DNA of 64,000 nucleotides from an uncultured beta proteobacterium (GTDB taxonomy: Bacteria; Pseudomonadota; Gammaproteobacteria; Burkholderiales; Burkholderiaceae_C). Positions 1-10,853 of the stretch are shown here, piece by piece. Where the stretch lies: positions 1-64,000 of the forward strand of contig CAJCCO010000136.1 in NCBI GenBank assembly GCA_903960915.1. The letters run 5' to 3'. The notes under the pieces were generated by a model. The model was given only the letters and a program-made list of their open reading frames with translations. It was not told where the DNA came from and ran no database searches. Each line of letters opens with the position of its first letter. Positions within the stretch are counted from its first letter, which is position 1. The position numbers were made by a program, and so were the translations under genes.

Positions 1-400
1 TGATCAAGGTAAAGGCTGGGCCTTGCAGCACCTCGGGCGGACGGAATTCCAGGGCAATATGGCCCCAGATCAGCTGCACCAGCTCCAGAATGACGTAAGA
101 CAAACCAAAGGTAATCAACAGCTCTGGCACGTGGCCAAACTTGTGCACCCTGCGCAAAAACAGCCGCTCGAACAAGGCGCCCAGTACCCCCACCACCAGC
201 GGCGCAAGAACCAAAGCGGGCCAAAACCCAACCACACGCGAGATGCTGTAGCCAATGTAGGCACCCAGCATATAAAAGCTGGCGTGCGCAAAATTCAGCA
301 CCCCCATCATGCTGAAAATGAGTGTGAGCCCAGAACTCAGCATGAACAACAACAAGCCAAAACTAAGCCCGTTGAGCATTGAGATGATGAAAAATTCCAT
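1..400 (-). CDS. livH: Branched-chain amino-acid ABC transporter permease, LivH type (3' end beyond window)
   Basis: Reading leftward from an ATG at 400, the protein begins MEFFIISMLNGLSFG and continues with LTLIFSMMGVLNFAHASFYM, the N-terminal signature of LivH-type inner-membrane permeases. Only about 133 residues are in the window; the reading frame runs off the left edge without a stop. A good ribosome site (GGGAGG, about 10 bp upstream) fixes the start. It follows the substrate-binding protein gene on the same strand, so the two are very likely parts of one high-affinity uptake operon (LivH/LivM permeases, LivG/LivF ATPases, LivK binding protein), with the remaining genes outside the window. 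The substrate could be branched-chain amino acids, but this family also imports amides, urea and aromatic acids. Confidence 0.9.
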   Translation of the reverse strand, partial: MEFFIISMLNGLSFGLLLFMLSSGLTLIFSMMGVLNFAHASFYMLGAYIGYSISRVVGFWPALVLAPLVVGVLGALFERLFLRRVHKFGHVPELLITFGLSYVILELVQLIWGHIALEFRPPEVLQGPAFTLI

Positions 401-429
401 TGAACTGCGCCTCCCTTATTTTTTAAATG

Positions 430-463
430 AAAAAAAGCCCGATACGGTTGACCCGTTCGGGCT
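430..463 (-). terminator. Intrinsic terminator or attenuator between binding-protein gene and livH
   Basis: On the minus strand the arms AGCCCGA and TCGGGCT (457-463 and 436-442) form a stem followed directly by seven T residues (436-430). It lies after the binding-protein stop (484) and before the livH ribosome site (about 412-417). This gives the usual imbalance in such operons: much binding-protein mRNA, with less read-through into the permease genes. Confidence 0.75.
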
Positions 464-483
464 CCTGCTTTTGGCCTGTCAGA

Positions 484-1719
484 TCAGGACGGGCGCTTCA
501 TCTGGCAGCTGGTCGGCGTGCTGGACACGTAGTTGGGGTACTCCTTCAAGGGCACCAGGGTCATGCCGGTGTTCTCGGGGCTGTAGGGGAATTTGCCACC
601 GGCTTTTTTCCAGACCGTCATGTAGAGCGGTTGCTGCAACTGGTGGTCTGTCTTGCGCATTTCGACTTCGCCGTTGAAGCTCTTGACCTTCAGGCCTTCC
701 ATGGCAGCCGCCACTTTGACCGGGTCAGTGGACTTGGCCTTGGCCATGGCATGGCCCAGCATTTCATACACGCGAACGATGGAGCCGGTGTAGAAGTCGT
801 CGTTGTACTTGGTCTTGAACTCGCGCATCCACTTGTCCATCTGGCCACCCATGTTGTAGTGGCTGTAGGCAATTTGGTAGACGCGGCCGTCGCCGTTGGT
901 GCCCAAGGCGGTGGGGGTTCCTGTGACACCCGTGTAGTAGGTGAAAATTTTGCCTGTAAAGCCGCCTTCATTGGCCGCCTTGATCAGTAAGGACAGGTCA
1001 GAACCCCAGTTGCCGGTGACCAGGGTGTCAGCGCCAGAGGCCTTGATCTTGGCAATGTAGGGTGCGAAGTCGCGTACCTGCGCCAGGGGGTGCAAGTCTT
1101 CGCCCACAATCTGCACGTCCGGGCGCTTGCGGGCCAGCGTTTCCTTCATGTACTTGGCGACCTGCACACCGTGTGAATAGTTCTGGCCCAGGATGTAGAC
1201 CTTCTTCACATCAGGCTGGTCTTTCATGAAGCTCGACATGGCTTCCATCTTCATGGAGGTGTCGGCATCAAAACGGAAGTGCCAATAGCTGCACTTGCTG
1301 TTGGTGAGGTCGGGGTCTACCGCCGAGTCATTGATGTAGATGACTTCTTTGCCTGGATTGCGCTCGTTGTGCTTAGTAATCGCATCAGTCAAGGCCAAGG
1401 CCACCGATGAACCATTGCCCTGAACGATGTAGCGCACACCCTGGTCGATGGCGGCCTTCAAGGCGTTCAAGCTTTCAGCGGGGCTGAGCTTGTTGTCAAT
1501 GCCCGTGACTTCAAACTTCACACCAGCGGGGTTGCCCGCGCCGCTGAATTTTTCAGCAAAGAATTGGTAGCTCTTGAGCTGATTGACGCCCACTGGTCCG
1601 AGCAGACCGGTCTGGGCATCAATACGCACCATTTTGACGACCTCGCCCTTTTGCGCCATAGCGGCGCCGGACAAAGAAACCAGTGCCGCCAAGGCAACCC
1701 ATTTGATAGCAAATTTCAT
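484..1719 (-). CDS. Branched-chain amino-acid type ABC transporter substrate-binding protein
   Basis: A 411-residue periplasmic binding protein of the LivK/Peripla_BP_6 family. The first 22 residues form a Sec signal peptide (charged start, hydrophobic core, AMA-QK cleavage). The mature part has the family features: a ligand-lobe segment TGIDNKLSPAESLNALKAAI, a GNGSSVALALTDAI segment, and a long hinge region with YILGQNYSHGVQVAKYM. The ATG at 1719 has an AGGGAAT-like ribosome site just upstream. It is the first gene of an operon continuing into livH at 400, with a terminator-like hairpin between them. The ligand cannot be read from sequence; branched-chain amino acids, amides or small aromatic or carboxylic acids are all possible. 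Confidence 0.9.
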   Translation of the reverse strand: MKFAIKWVALAALVSLSGAAMAQKGEVVKMVRIDAQTGLLGPVGVNQLKSYQFFAEKFSGAGNPAGVKFEVTGIDNKLSPAESLNALKAAIDQGVRYIVQGNGSSVALALTDAITKHNERNPGKEVIYINDSAVDPDLTNSKCSYWHFRFDADTSMKMEAMSSFMKDQPDVKKVYILGQNYSHGVQVAKYMKETLARKRPDVQIVGEDLHPLAQVRDFAPYIAKIKASGADTLVTGNWGSDLSLLIKAANEGGFTGKIFTYYTGVTGTPTALGTNGDGRVYQIAYSHYNMGGQMDKWMREFKTKYNDDFYTGSIVRVYEMLGHAMAKAKSTDPVKVAAAMEGLKVKSFNGEVEMRKTDHQLQQPLYMTVWKKAGGKFPYSPENTGMTLVPLKEYPNYVSSTPTSCQMKRPS

Positions 1720-1836
1720 GACTTATTCCCTGTGTAGATATGTCAGTACTGATGCTACAAGGCTTTGTTAAAAAAATGGCAAGGGATTGCCCTTACTAGG
1801 GGGTGAAAACTATCGCGCACGTGACATGAAACAAAC

Positions 1837-3468
<1,632 letters not shown>

Positions 3469-3617
3469 GGGTCTACCTTTTGTGATTTAGGGTGAAACAG
3501 GGGGTGGATAGTACCGCCAATTCACCCTGCTTTGCGGCCTGCCCGACGACTTGGGGACACTTGCGCCAAGCTGCCAGATAACCCCGGAGGCTTTGCGCCA
3601 AACCTGACTGCGACACA

Positions 3618-5156
3618 ATGCACAGCATGATTCTGGACACCGACCCTCGTTCGCCTCCCTCAGACATGGCGCCCTTTGACGCAGGCTTGACCTGGCGCAA
3701 CAGTTTTGCCGCCCTGGGGGACGACTTCTTTACCCACTTACCCGCCCAGCCCTTGCCCCAACCCTATTGGGTGGGCTGCAGCCAGCAGGTGGGCCACCTG
3801 CTGGGTCTGCCTGCCAACTGGCACGATGCCCAGGCCTGGTTGGAGGTGCTCAGTGGCAACCGTTCGCTGGCGGGCACCCAGTCATTGGCCAGCGTTTACA
3901 GCGGGCATCAGTTTGGTCAATGGGCCGGTCAGCTCGGCGACGGCCGTGCCCTTTTGCTTGGCGAAACAGCCGGCGCCATGGAACTGCAACTCAAAGGCGC
4001 AGGCCCAACGCCCTACTCCCGCATGGGCGACGGCCGGGCCGTTCTGCGGTCCAGCATTCGGGAATTTTTGGCCAGCGAGGCCATGCATGGCCTGGGCATG
4101 GCGACCTCCCGGGCCTTGAGTGTGGTGGGCTCTGACGCCCCGATTCGGCGCGAAACCATCGAAACCGCTGCCGTGGTCGCACGCGTGGCGCCCAGCTTTC
4201 TGCGCTTTGGCCACTTTGAACATTTTTCGTATGCAGAGCAACTGCCGCAGCTTAAAGCCCTGGCCGACTATGTGATTGAGCGCTTCTACCCGGACTGCGC
4301 CACGGACGACCAGTTCTCGGGCAATGCCTATGCCAATTTGCTCAACCGGGTGAGCGAGCGCACAGCGCACATGGTGGCGCAATGGCAGTCGGTGGGGTTT
4401 TGCCACGGGGTCATGAACACCGACAACATGAGCCTATTGGGTTTGACGATTGACTACGGGCCGTTCCAGTTTATGGACGCTTTTGTCCCGGGCCACATCT
4501 GCAACCACTCCGATCACCAAGGCCGCTACGCCTACAACAAGCAGCCCAACGTGGCCTACTGGAACCTGTTTTGCCTGGGACAGGCCTTGCTGCCCCTGAT
4601 TGAAGAACAGGCGCTGGCACTAGCGGCGCTGGAATCCTACAAAAGCGAATTTCCAACCCGCCTGGAGCAGTTGATGGGTGCCAAGCTGGGTTTGGTGGAT
4701 GCCCACATTCAACCGCCCGGTCATGACCGTGTGCTGGTGGAAGACCTCTTGAAACTGCTGGCGCAAGACCGCGTGGACTACACCATTTTCTGGCGCCGCC
4801 TGAGCCATGGGGCACGCACTGGCTACGGCGATCAGGAAAACCCCTTGGCCCGTGTGCAGGACCTGTTTTTAGACCGGGCGGCGGTGCAAGCCTGGCTGCA
4901 GCGCTACACCGAGCGGACCCAAGACCTGCCCCAAGCCCAGCGTTCAGACTTGATGCTTCAAACCAACCCGAAGTTTGTCTTGCGCAACCATTTGGGTGAA
5001 CAAGCCATTAGAAAAGCCCGGCACAAAGATTTTTCTGAAGTCCATACCCTGCAGATGCTGTTGGAAACACCTTTTGCGGAACACCCCGGTTACGAGGCCT
5101 ATGCCGACTTTCCGCCTGACTGGGCCAGCAGCATAGAAATCAGTTGCAGTTCTTAG
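3618..5156 (+). CDS. selO: SelO/YdiU family protein adenylyltransferase
   Basis: A 512-residue pseudokinase-fold enzyme that transfers AMP from ATP to hydroxyl side chains of target proteins; the E. coli homologue acts in redox homeostasis. Conserved stretches are clear: [17 protein letters not shown] near residue 94, [18 protein letters not shown] near 124, and the metal/active-site block [17 protein letters not shown] near 270. The C terminus ends in SCSS, with cysteine where eukaryotic SelO carries selenocysteine. The start is uncertain: ATGs at 3618, 3627 and 3666 are all in frame and none has a strong ribosome site. It is followed within 60 bp by msrB, so this is a small oxidative-stress cluster. 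Length is within the usual range. Confidence 0.93.
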   Translation: MHSMILDTDPRSPPSDMAPFDAGLTWRNSFAALGDDFFTHLPAQPLPQPYWVGCSQQVGHLLGLPANWHDAQAWLEVLSGNRSLAGTQSLASVYSGHQFGQWAGQLGDGRALLLGETAGAMELQLKGAGPTPYSRMGDGRAVLRSSIREFLASEAMHGLGMATSRALSVVGSDAPIRRETIETAAVVARVAPSFLRFGHFEHFSYAEQLPQLKALADYVIERFYPDCATDDQFSGNAYANLLNRVSERTAHMVAQWQSVGFCHGVMNTDNMSLLGLTIDYGPFQFMDAFVPGHICNHSDHQGRYAYNKQPNVAYWNLFCLGQALLPLIEEQALALAALESYKSEFPTRLEQLMGAKLGLVDAHIQPPGHDRVLVEDLLKLLAQDRVDYTIFWRRLSHGARTGYGDQENPLARVQDLFLDRAAVQAWLQRYTERTQDLPQAQRSDLMLQTNPKFVLRNHLGEQAIRKARHKDFSEVHTLQMLLETPFAEHPGYEAYADFPPDWASSIEISCSS

Positions 5157-5215
5157 CCGCCTGGTTTCTTTATTATTGACCCCCCTCACGCCCCGCGACA
5201 GAAAGCGCCCCAGCC

Positions 5216-5626
5216 ATGACCTACAAAATTCAAAAGACCGACGCCCAGTGGAAAGCACTTTTGCAAGAAAAAGGGGCCGAACCCCTGGCTTTTGAGGTGA
5301 CCCGCCACGAAGCCACCGAGCGCGCCTATTCCGGCAAACTAGAAGGCAACAAGGCCAACGGCACCTACACCTGTGTGTGCTGCGATAAGCCGCTCTTTGA
5401 CGCCGCCAGCAAGTACGAGTCCGGCTCGGGCTGGCCCAGCTACTTTCAGCCCCTCAGTCCTGACGCCATAGGCACCAAGGTAGACGGCATGTTGTGGATG
5501 AAACGCACCGAGGTGCATTGTGCTGACTGCGGCGCCCACCTGGGCCATGTGTTTGAAGACGGTCCGGCCCCCACCGGCTTGCGCTACTGCATGAACTCGG
5601 CTTCGTTAAACTTCAAGCCCACATGA
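5216..5626 (+). CDS. msrB: Peptide-methionine (R)-S-oxide reductase MsrB
   Basis: A 136-residue enzyme that reduces methionine-R-sulfoxide in proteins using thioredoxin. It has the zinc-binding pairs Cys53/Cys56 (CVCC) and Cys102/Cys105 (CADC), the substrate loop [11 protein letters not shown], and the catalytic Cys125 in [11 protein letters not shown]. It has no signal peptide, so it is cytosolic. It sits between selO and yciB; its stop codon overlaps the yciB start as ATGA, so the two are translationally coupled. Two redox-repair genes (selO, msrB) next to each other suggest a shared oxidative-stress role. Confidence 0.97.
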   Translation: MTYKIQKTDAQWKALLQEKGAEPLAFEVTRHEATERAYSGKLEGNKANGTYTCVCCDKPLFDAASKYESGSGWPSYFQPLSPDAIGTKVDGMLWMKRTEVHCADCGAHLGHVFEDGPAPTGLRYCMNSASLNFKPT

Positions 5627-6162
5627 AACTACTGATCGACTTCTTACCCATCCTGCTGTTCTTCGGCGCCTTCAAGTACTACGATATTTATGTGGGAACG
5701 GCCGTTTTGATGGCGGCCACTGTGGTGCAAACCGGGCTTATTTACTGGATGGACCGCCGTTTGCAGACCATGCACAAGATCACGCTGGCGCTGGTGCTGC
5801 TGTTTGGCACCCTGACACTGACGCTGCATGACGACCGCTTCATCAAATGGAAGCCCACCGTTTTGTACGCGGCCATGGCAATCGGCTTGGCGGTGTCCAT
5901 CTGGGTGATGAAGAAAAACTTTCTCAAAATAATGCTGGGCAGCCAGCTGGCCTTGCCCGAGCCGATCTGGAAAAAGCTCAATCTGATCTGGGTGGGGTAT
6001 TGCATCTTCATGGCGGCCATCAACGGCTACGTGGCGGCCTACTACAGCACCGAGGACTGGGTCAACTTCAAACTCTGGGGTTATGCATTTCCCTTGGCCT
6101 TCATCGTGGCCCAGGGGTTTTACATTGCACCCCACCTGAAATCAGACGAGGGTAAAGAGTGA
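5623..6162 (+). CDS. yciB: Septation protein A (YciB/IspZ family inner-membrane protein)
   Basis: A 179-residue, very hydrophobic protein with about five predicted membrane segments, opening [23 protein letters not shown], the family hallmark. It also has the conserved [20 protein letters not shown] region before the last two helices. YciB is an inner-membrane protein linked to cell-envelope synthesis and division, with no enzymatic activity known. The start ATG overlaps the msrB stop by four bases, and the stop overlaps the GTG start of the next gene, so msrB-yciB-bolA form a tightly coupled set. Confidence 0.95.
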   Translation: MKLLIDFLPILLFFGAFKYYDIYVGTAVLMAATVVQTGLIYWMDRRLQTMHKITLALVLLFGTLTLTLHDDRFIKWKPTVLYAAMAIGLAVSIWVMKKNFLKIMLGSQLALPEPIWKKLNLIWVGYCIFMAAINGYVAAYYSTEDWVNFKLWGYAFPLAFIVAQGFYIAPHLKSDEGKE

Positions 6163-6437
6163 ACCAAGCGCCCACGGCCGAATTGCTGACCCAGCGACTG
6201 CGCGAACGCCTGCAACCTGTCACCCTGGAGGTGCTAGACGAAAGCGCCCAACACCACGGCCATGTGGGCGCCAATGGCACGGGCTGGGGGACACACTTCA
6301 AAGTGTGCATAAGTTCACATTTGTTTACCGGCCTGACGCCTGTGATGCGCCACCGCCTTGTGTATGATGCGCTGCAAGATTTCATTGACCAGGGCTTGCA
6401 CGCACTGGCCATTGAAGCCCGCCTACCCAAGGTTTAG
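6159..6437 (+). CDS. BolA family protein
   Basis: A 92-residue BolA/IbaG-like protein. The family pattern is clear: a central segment [20 protein letters not shown] and the nucleic-acid-binding-like helix region [15 protein letters not shown], followed by IHALAI-type residues. BolA proteins partner with monothiol glutaredoxins in iron-sulfur cluster handling and can affect envelope gene expression. The start is GTG at 6159, overlapping the yciB stop, with GAGGG about 6 bp upstream. Coupling to yciB and position just before a periplasmic parvulin gene are typical of related betaproteobacteria. Confidence 0.92.
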   Translation: MNQAPTAELLTQRLRERLQPVTLEVLDESAQHHGHVGANGTGWGTHFKVCISSHLFTGLTPVMRHRLVYDALQDFIDQGLHALAIEARLPKV

Positions 6438-6488
6438 GTCTTTTCAGGCCCCTTTTTTCACCATTTTTTTGCAATTTAGGACTCTCGA

Positions 6489-7274
6489 ATGACTATGAAA
6501 TTTTTGTCTGCAGTGGCCACGGCCGTGATGCTGTCTACCCTGGCCCCTCTGGCACTGGCGCAAAACGTGGCCATCGTCAATGGCAAGGCGGTTCCCAAGT
6601 CGCGCCTGGAGATGTTGTCTCAGCAAGTGGCACGCTCGGGCAAACCCGTGACGCCAGAGATGCAGGGCCAACTGCGCGAAGAAATCATTGCGCGTGAAAT
6701 CTTCATCCAGGAAGCCCAAAAGTTAGGCCTCGAAGCCACGCCTGACTTCAAAGACCAACTCGAACTGGCGCACCAAACCCTGTTGATTCGCGAGTTGTTC
6801 AGCGACTTCCAGAAAAAGAACCCGGTCACCGATGCTGAAGCCAAGGCTGAGTACGACAAGTACGCTGCAGCCAATGGCGGCAAGGAGTACCGGGCGCGCC
6901 ACATTCTGGTGGAAAAAGAAGAGGCAGCCAAAGCCATCATTGCGCAGCTGAAAAAAGGCGGCAAGTTTGAAGACATCGCCAAAAAATCATCTAAAGATGC
7001 AGGCTCTGGCGCCAAAGGTGGCGATCTGGATTGGGCTGCACCCGGCAACTACGTGCCTGAGTTTTCTGAGGCCATGACCAAACTGACCAAAGGCCAGTTG
7101 ACCGAAAAACCCGTCAAGTCACAGTTTGGTTTTCACATCATCCGCCTGGACGATGTGCGCGATGTGCAACTGCCTAAGTTTGACGATGTGAAACCGCAAA
7201 TTGCCCAGCAACTGCAACAGCAAAAACTGGGCAAGTTCCAGGAATCACTGCGCGCCAAGGCCAAGGTTGAATAA
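6489..7274 (+). CDS. Periplasmic peptidyl-prolyl cis-trans isomerase, parvulin type (SurA/PpiD/PrsA-like)
   Basis: A 261-residue secreted foldase. Residues 1-25 form a signal peptide ending LALA-QN. A SurA_N-like helical part (residues about 26-125) precedes a rotamase/parvulin domain at about 130-225, shown by RARHILVEKEEAAKAI, a KFEDIAKKSSKD segment, GGDLDW, PEFSEAM, and the closing QFGFHIIRLDD. It should help fold outer-membrane or periplasmic proteins by isomerising proline bonds. It starts 51 bp after the bolA-family gene, and a strong terminator follows, so it is the last gene of the selO-msrB-yciB-bolA run. Confidence 0.93.
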   Translation: MTMKFLSAVATAVMLSTLAPLALAQNVAIVNGKAVPKSRLEMLSQQVARSGKPVTPEMQGQLREEIIAREIFIQEAQKLGLEATPDFKDQLELAHQTLLIRELFSDFQKKNPVTDAEAKAEYDKYAAANGGKEYRARHILVEKEEAAKAIIAQLKKGGKFEDIAKKSSKDAGSGAKGGDLDWAAPGNYVPEFSEAMTKLTKGQLTEKPVKSQFGFHIIRLDDVRDVQLPKFDDVKPQIAQQLQQQKLGKFQESLRAKAKVE

Positions 7275-7296
7275 ACGGGCCATGGCCTGAAACAAG

Positions 7297-7325
7297 AACG
7301 CGGCTTAAAGCCGCGTTTTTTTTTG
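7297..7325 (+). terminator. Intrinsic terminator after parvulin gene
   Basis: A perfect 8-bp stem, ACGCGGCT (7298-7305) with AGCCGCGT (7309-7316), has a three-base loop and is followed by an unbroken T tract of about eight. It lies 24 bp after the parvulin stop and ends the plus-strand transcript just before the convergent minus-strand gene. Confidence 0.92.
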
Positions 7326-7335
7326 GCCATTCAAT

Positions 7336-8100
7336 TCAACGAAACAGCCAGGTGCCGGCCAATAAAACCCCCAGCATCACCGGCTGATGCAGCAGGTAGT
7401 AACTCAAACTCCAGCGCCCCAGCCTATCCAAAGGCTGCCAGCGCTTTGTCATCGCCCAAGACAGAAGATCAGGCTGCCGTTGCACAAGCCAGCCGCCCAA
7501 GGCCAGCCCCCACCACATCACACCCAGCCAGGGGAACAAGGGCACGTAATCCTCTGTGACCGGCTTGTGCGTGATAAAGCCTAGCCAATTGAGCTGGGGA
7601 CTGTTGAAGGCCGCTTCCAGCGCCGCATCGCCCACCAGCCGAAGCGCGGCGTTGACCACCCAGGGCAAGAGCATGGCCGCGCCACCCAGCCACCAAAGCC
7701 AACGGCCCCAGGTAGCCGTCAGACGAGCCATCAGCAGCATCACCGCCATGCCGTGCAACACACCAAAGTAAATATAGGTTTGGGGGAACATCAGCCAAGA
7801 CCCCAAGCTGACCAACACAGCGGCGGCCACCACCTGACGCCAGCGCCGCCAAAAGCGGGGCCAGCTTTGCCCCTGCGCCACCGCCATGGCCTGCCCCAGG
7901 CCAGCACACAACAAAAACAAACTCACGATCACCGTGCGCTGAATGGTCCAGAACGGGTCAAGGTAGAGATTGGCTTGGCTCAAGCCCAAGTAAGTCAGGT
8001 CAAAGCAGAAATGAAACACCGTCATCCAGAGCATGGCGACACCGCGCAGGGCGTCCAGTGCATCGAAGCGGTTCACGTGGGCATTGGGGGATGACTTCAT
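7336..8100 (-). CDS. Heparan-alpha-glucosaminide N-acetyltransferase-like membrane protein (DUF1624)
   Basis: About 254 residues with seven or eight membrane segments. The start RFDALDALRGVAMLWMTVFHFCFDL is the signature of the DUF1624/HGSNAT-like acyltransferase family, in which the histidine (VFHFCFDL) is thought to act in acyl transfer across the membrane. Substrate unknown. I chose the ATG at 8100 because it places this motif near the N terminus as in relatives; an in-frame ATG at 8169, with an AAGG-like ribosome site inside the upstream gene, is an alternative that would add 23 residues and overlap the M19-like gene by 20 bp. It is probably cotranscribed with that gene. Confidence 0.82.
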   Translation of the reverse strand: MKSSPNAHVNRFDALDALRGVAMLWMTVFHFCFDLTYLGLSQANLYLDPFWTIQRTVIVSLFLLCAGLGQAMAVAQGQSWPRFWRRWRQVVAAAVLVSLGSWLMFPQTYIYFGVLHGMAVMLLMARLTATWGRWLWWLGGAAMLLPWVVNAALRLVGDAALEAAFNSPQLNWLGFITHKPVTEDYVPLFPWLGVMWWGLALGGWLVQRQPDLLSWAMTKRWQPLDRLGRWSLSYYLLHQPVMLGVLLAGTWLFR

Positions 8101-8149
8101 GGGTTTGAAAAAACTCAATTGGGCTGTGAATACCAAGCGCAAAAAAACG

Positions 8150-9193
8150 CTATCCAGTTCGGCCGTCAAAAACCGCCTTCAACAAGCGGGCGTAGTTCTC
8201 GCTGGCTACTTTTCTCACCACCCCCTCTGGCATATTTTTGCTGAGCATGAGGTTGACGATGCTGCGCAAGCCACTGTAGTTGTCCATCATGGTGGCGCTG
8301 GGCGACAGGCCCTGCATATCGGACCCAAAGGCCACATGGTCCGCGCCGATCATGTCTATGGCGGCCTGCAAGCCTTCCACATAGGCGTTGGGGTTGTCAA
8401 AGTTGAAGCGGCTTGGCCAGATACCCACCACACCACCTTTGGAGGCCAGCACCTTGGCATTGTCCAGGCTGATGCTCATGATCTGGTTGCCACTGCTGCG
8501 CCAGTTGGAGGCAAAGCGGGTGATGTTGCTGTGGGACCAGAGCATGGGCTGGCTCGATATGGCGAGCGCTTGCGCCACGGCCTGGTCCGTGGCGTGCGCC
8601 AAATCCACCAAAATGCCCAGCGCATTGCAACGCCGAATCACCTCACCGCCGAAGGCACTCAATCCGCCCAGCTTGGGCATCTCGGTACGAATATCGAGCA
8701 AGTCGCCCTCGACAAAATGACCCAGACCAATTTGCCGTACGCCTTGCGCATAGACCGTATCCAGGTAAGCCAGTTCACCGCCCAGGAAATGCGCCCCCTC
8801 GGTTGAAAGCACCAAATGCAGCTCGCCGGCCAGGGCCAGGTCTACATCTGCACTGGTTTTGGCCAGGCGCAGGTTCTCACGCCGAATGCGTGCGCCCATC
8901 CCCCTGAGCATGCGGGTGTAGACCTCCCGGTATTGCTCTGGCGTAGCTTTGAGGTTCACTTGCATGGCGCCATTGGGCAGCCGTTGAATAAAGGGGCCGT
9001 CCGACCCCAAAGCCCAGGACACCAGGCTCACCCGCGCATCGCCCAGCTCGCATTTCAAACACGACTGGTCTTGCGGCCTGAGCATGGAATGCGAGTGGGT
9101 GTCAGAAATCAACAGCTCCGCAGACTCTGCGCGCCCACCCCACAGACCGACCCCAGCGGCGCCCAGTAGAGAGGTGAAATGTCTGCGGCGCAT
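8150..9193 (-). CDS. Peptidase M19 (membrane dipeptidase)-like protein with Tat-type leader
   Basis: A 347-residue protein starting MRRRHFTSLLGAAGVGLWGG, a twin-arginine-like export signal. The fold-defining M19 stretches are present: GLSAFGGEVIRRCNALGILVD followed by LAHATDQAV, MLWSHSN, KGGVVGIW and HVAFGSDMQGL. M19 enzymes hydrolyse dipeptides with two metal ions. The usual N-terminal ligand motif H-x-D is here DTHSHS (His33, then His35 instead of Asp), and the later histidine before the conserved RN is not obvious, so metal binding may differ from the classic enzyme. The ORF could start at TTG 9196, but ATG 9193 is preferred. Downstream lies the DUF1624 gene; guaA is 35 bp upstream on the same strand. 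Confidence 0.8.
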   Translation of the reverse strand: MRRRHFTSLLGAAGVGLWGGRAESAELLISDTHSHSMLRPQDQSCLKCELGDARVSLVSWALGSDGPFIQRLPNGAMQVNLKATPEQYREVYTRMLRGMGARIRRENLRLAKTSADVDLALAGELHLVLSTEGAHFLGGELAYLDTVYAQGVRQIGLGHFVEGDLLDIRTEMPKLGGLSAFGGEVIRRCNALGILVDLAHATDQAVAQALAISSQPMLWSHSNITRFASNWRSSGNQIMSISLDNAKVLASKGGVVGIWPSRFNFDNPNAYVEGLQAAIDMIGADHVAFGSDMQGLSPSATMMDNYSGLRSIVNLMLSKNMPEGVVRKVASENYARLLKAVFDGRTG

Positions 9194-9227
9194 CAATCTA
9201 AAGGGCTAAGGGCGATGTATCAGCGGG

Positions 9228-10844
9228 TTATTCCCACTCGATGGTTGCCGGTGGTTTGCTCGACACGTCATAGGTCACGCGGTTGATGCCGCGCACTTCG
9301 TTGATGATGCGGCTCGACACTTTCTTGAGGAGTGCATAGGGCAGCTCGGCCCAGTCGGCGGTCATGAAGTCGCTGGTTTGGACGGCGCGCAGGGCCACCA
9401 CGTAGTCGTAGGTTCGGCCGTCGCCCATCACGCCCACGCTCTTGACCGGCAGGAACACGGTAAAGGCCTGGCTGGTGAGGTCGTACCAAGACTTGCCGGT
9501 CTCGGGGTCGATGAAGTTACGCAGTTCTTCGATGAAGATGTGATCGGCCCGGCGCAACAGGTCGGCGAATTCTTTTTTAACTTCACCCAAAATGCGCACG
9601 CCCAGACCGGGGCCGGGGAAGGGATGGCGGTACACCATGTGGTAGGGCAAGCCCAGAGCCGCGCCCAGCTCACGCACCTCGTCTTTGAAGAGTTCGCGCA
9701 GCGGCTCCAGGAGTTTGAGACCCAACTGCTCGGGCAAGCCGCCCACGTTGTGGTGGCTCTTGATGGTGACGGCCTTCTTGTTGCCAGCACCGCCCGACTC
9801 GATCACGTCAGGGTAAATCGTGCCCTGAGCCAGCCATTTGGCGCCCTTGGACGACGCGTCGGCAGCCTTGAGTTTGGCGGCTTCGGTCTTGAACACCTCC
9901 ACAAACTCACGGCCAATGATCTTGCGCTTGGCCTCGGGGTCGCTGACGCCAGCCAGGTGGCCTAAAAACTGATCGGCCGCATCCACGCGGATGACCTTGG
10001 CGTGCAGCTTGCCGACAAACATGTCCATGACCATGTCGCCTTCATTCAGGCGCAACAGGCCGTGGTCGACAAACACACAGGTCAGTTGGTCGCCAATGGC
10101 GCGGTGAATAAGCGCAGCCGCCACAGAAGAGTCGACACCGCCAGACAGGCCCAAAATCACTTCTTCGGAGCCCACCTGGGCGCGAATTTTTTCGACCGCC
10201 TCGGTGATGTAGTCGCCCATGATCCAGTCGGGTTTGGTGCCACAAATGTCGAGCACAAAGCGTTCCAGAATGGCCGCGCCGCGTTTGGTGTGGGTGACTT
10301 CCGGGTGAAACTGCACGCCGTAAAAACGTCGCGCTTCATCGGCCATGCCGGCAATGGGGCAGCTGTCGGTGCTGGCCATCAGATTGAAGCCTGGTGGCAG
10401 CTCGGTGACTTTGTCGCCGTGGCTCATCCACACCTGCAGCATGCCGTGACCCATGGGGGTGGCGTAATCCTGAATGCCTTCCAGCAATTGCGTATGGCCG
10501 TGGGCGCGCACGTCGGCGTGGCCAAATTCACGGGTGTGGCCGCTTTGCACACGGCCACCTAGCTGGTGCGCCATGGTCTGCATGCCGTAACAAATACCCA
10601 GCACCGGAATGCCCAACTCAAACACCACCTGGGGCGCTTTGTCAGTGGTTTCTTCATACACACTGGCGTGGCTGCCAGAGAGGATGATGCCTTTCAGGTT
10701 GCCGTCACGCGCGTAGGCACGAATCCAGTCTTCGGACACATCGCAAGAATGCACCTCACAAAATACATGGGCTTCGCGCACACGGCGGGCAATCAGTTGC
10801 GTGACTTGCGAACCGAAATCAAGAATGAGAATTTTCTGATGCAT
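9228..10844 (-). CDS. guaA: GMP synthase (glutamine-hydrolysing)
   Basis: A 538-residue two-domain enzyme making GMP from XMP, glutamine and ATP. The N-terminal class I glutaminase has the nucleophile Cys85 in GICYGMQ and the His/Glu pair in FHPEVTHT. The ATP-pyrophosphatase domain has the P-loop [15 protein letters not shown] near residue 235. The C-terminal dimerisation domain contains [12 protein letters not shown] and ends with [17 protein letters not shown], the standard C terminus. It lies 9 bp downstream of guaB, forming the guaBA operon that converts IMP to GMP. Length is normal, with about a 13-residue insertion ([17 protein letters not shown]) as found in betaproteobacterial relatives. 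Confidence 0.99.
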   Translation of the reverse strand: MHQKILILDFGSQVTQLIARRVREAHVFCEVHSCDVSEDWIRAYARDGNLKGIILSGSHASVYEETTDKAPQVVFELGIPVLGICYGMQTMAHQLGGRVQSGHTREFGHADVRAHGHTQLLEGIQDYATPMGHGMLQVWMSHGDKVTELPPGFNLMASTDSCPIAGMADEARRFYGVQFHPEVTHTKRGAAILERFVLDICGTKPDWIMGDYITEAVEKIRAQVGSEEVILGLSGGVDSSVAAALIHRAIGDQLTCVFVDHGLLRLNEGDMVMDMFVGKLHAKVIRVDAADQFLGHLAGVSDPEAKRKIIGREFVEVFKTEAAKLKAADASSKGAKWLAQGTIYPDVIESGGAGNKKAVTIKSHHNVGGLPEQLGLKLLEPLRELFKDEVRELGAALGLPYHMVYRHPFPGPGLGVRILGEVKKEFADLLRRADHIFIEELRNFIDPETGKSWYDLTSQAFTVFLPVKSVGVMGDGRTYDYVVALRAVQTSDFMTADWAELPYALLKKVSSRIINEVRGINRVTYDVSSKPPATIEWE

Positions 10845-10853
10845 AACGGGGGC

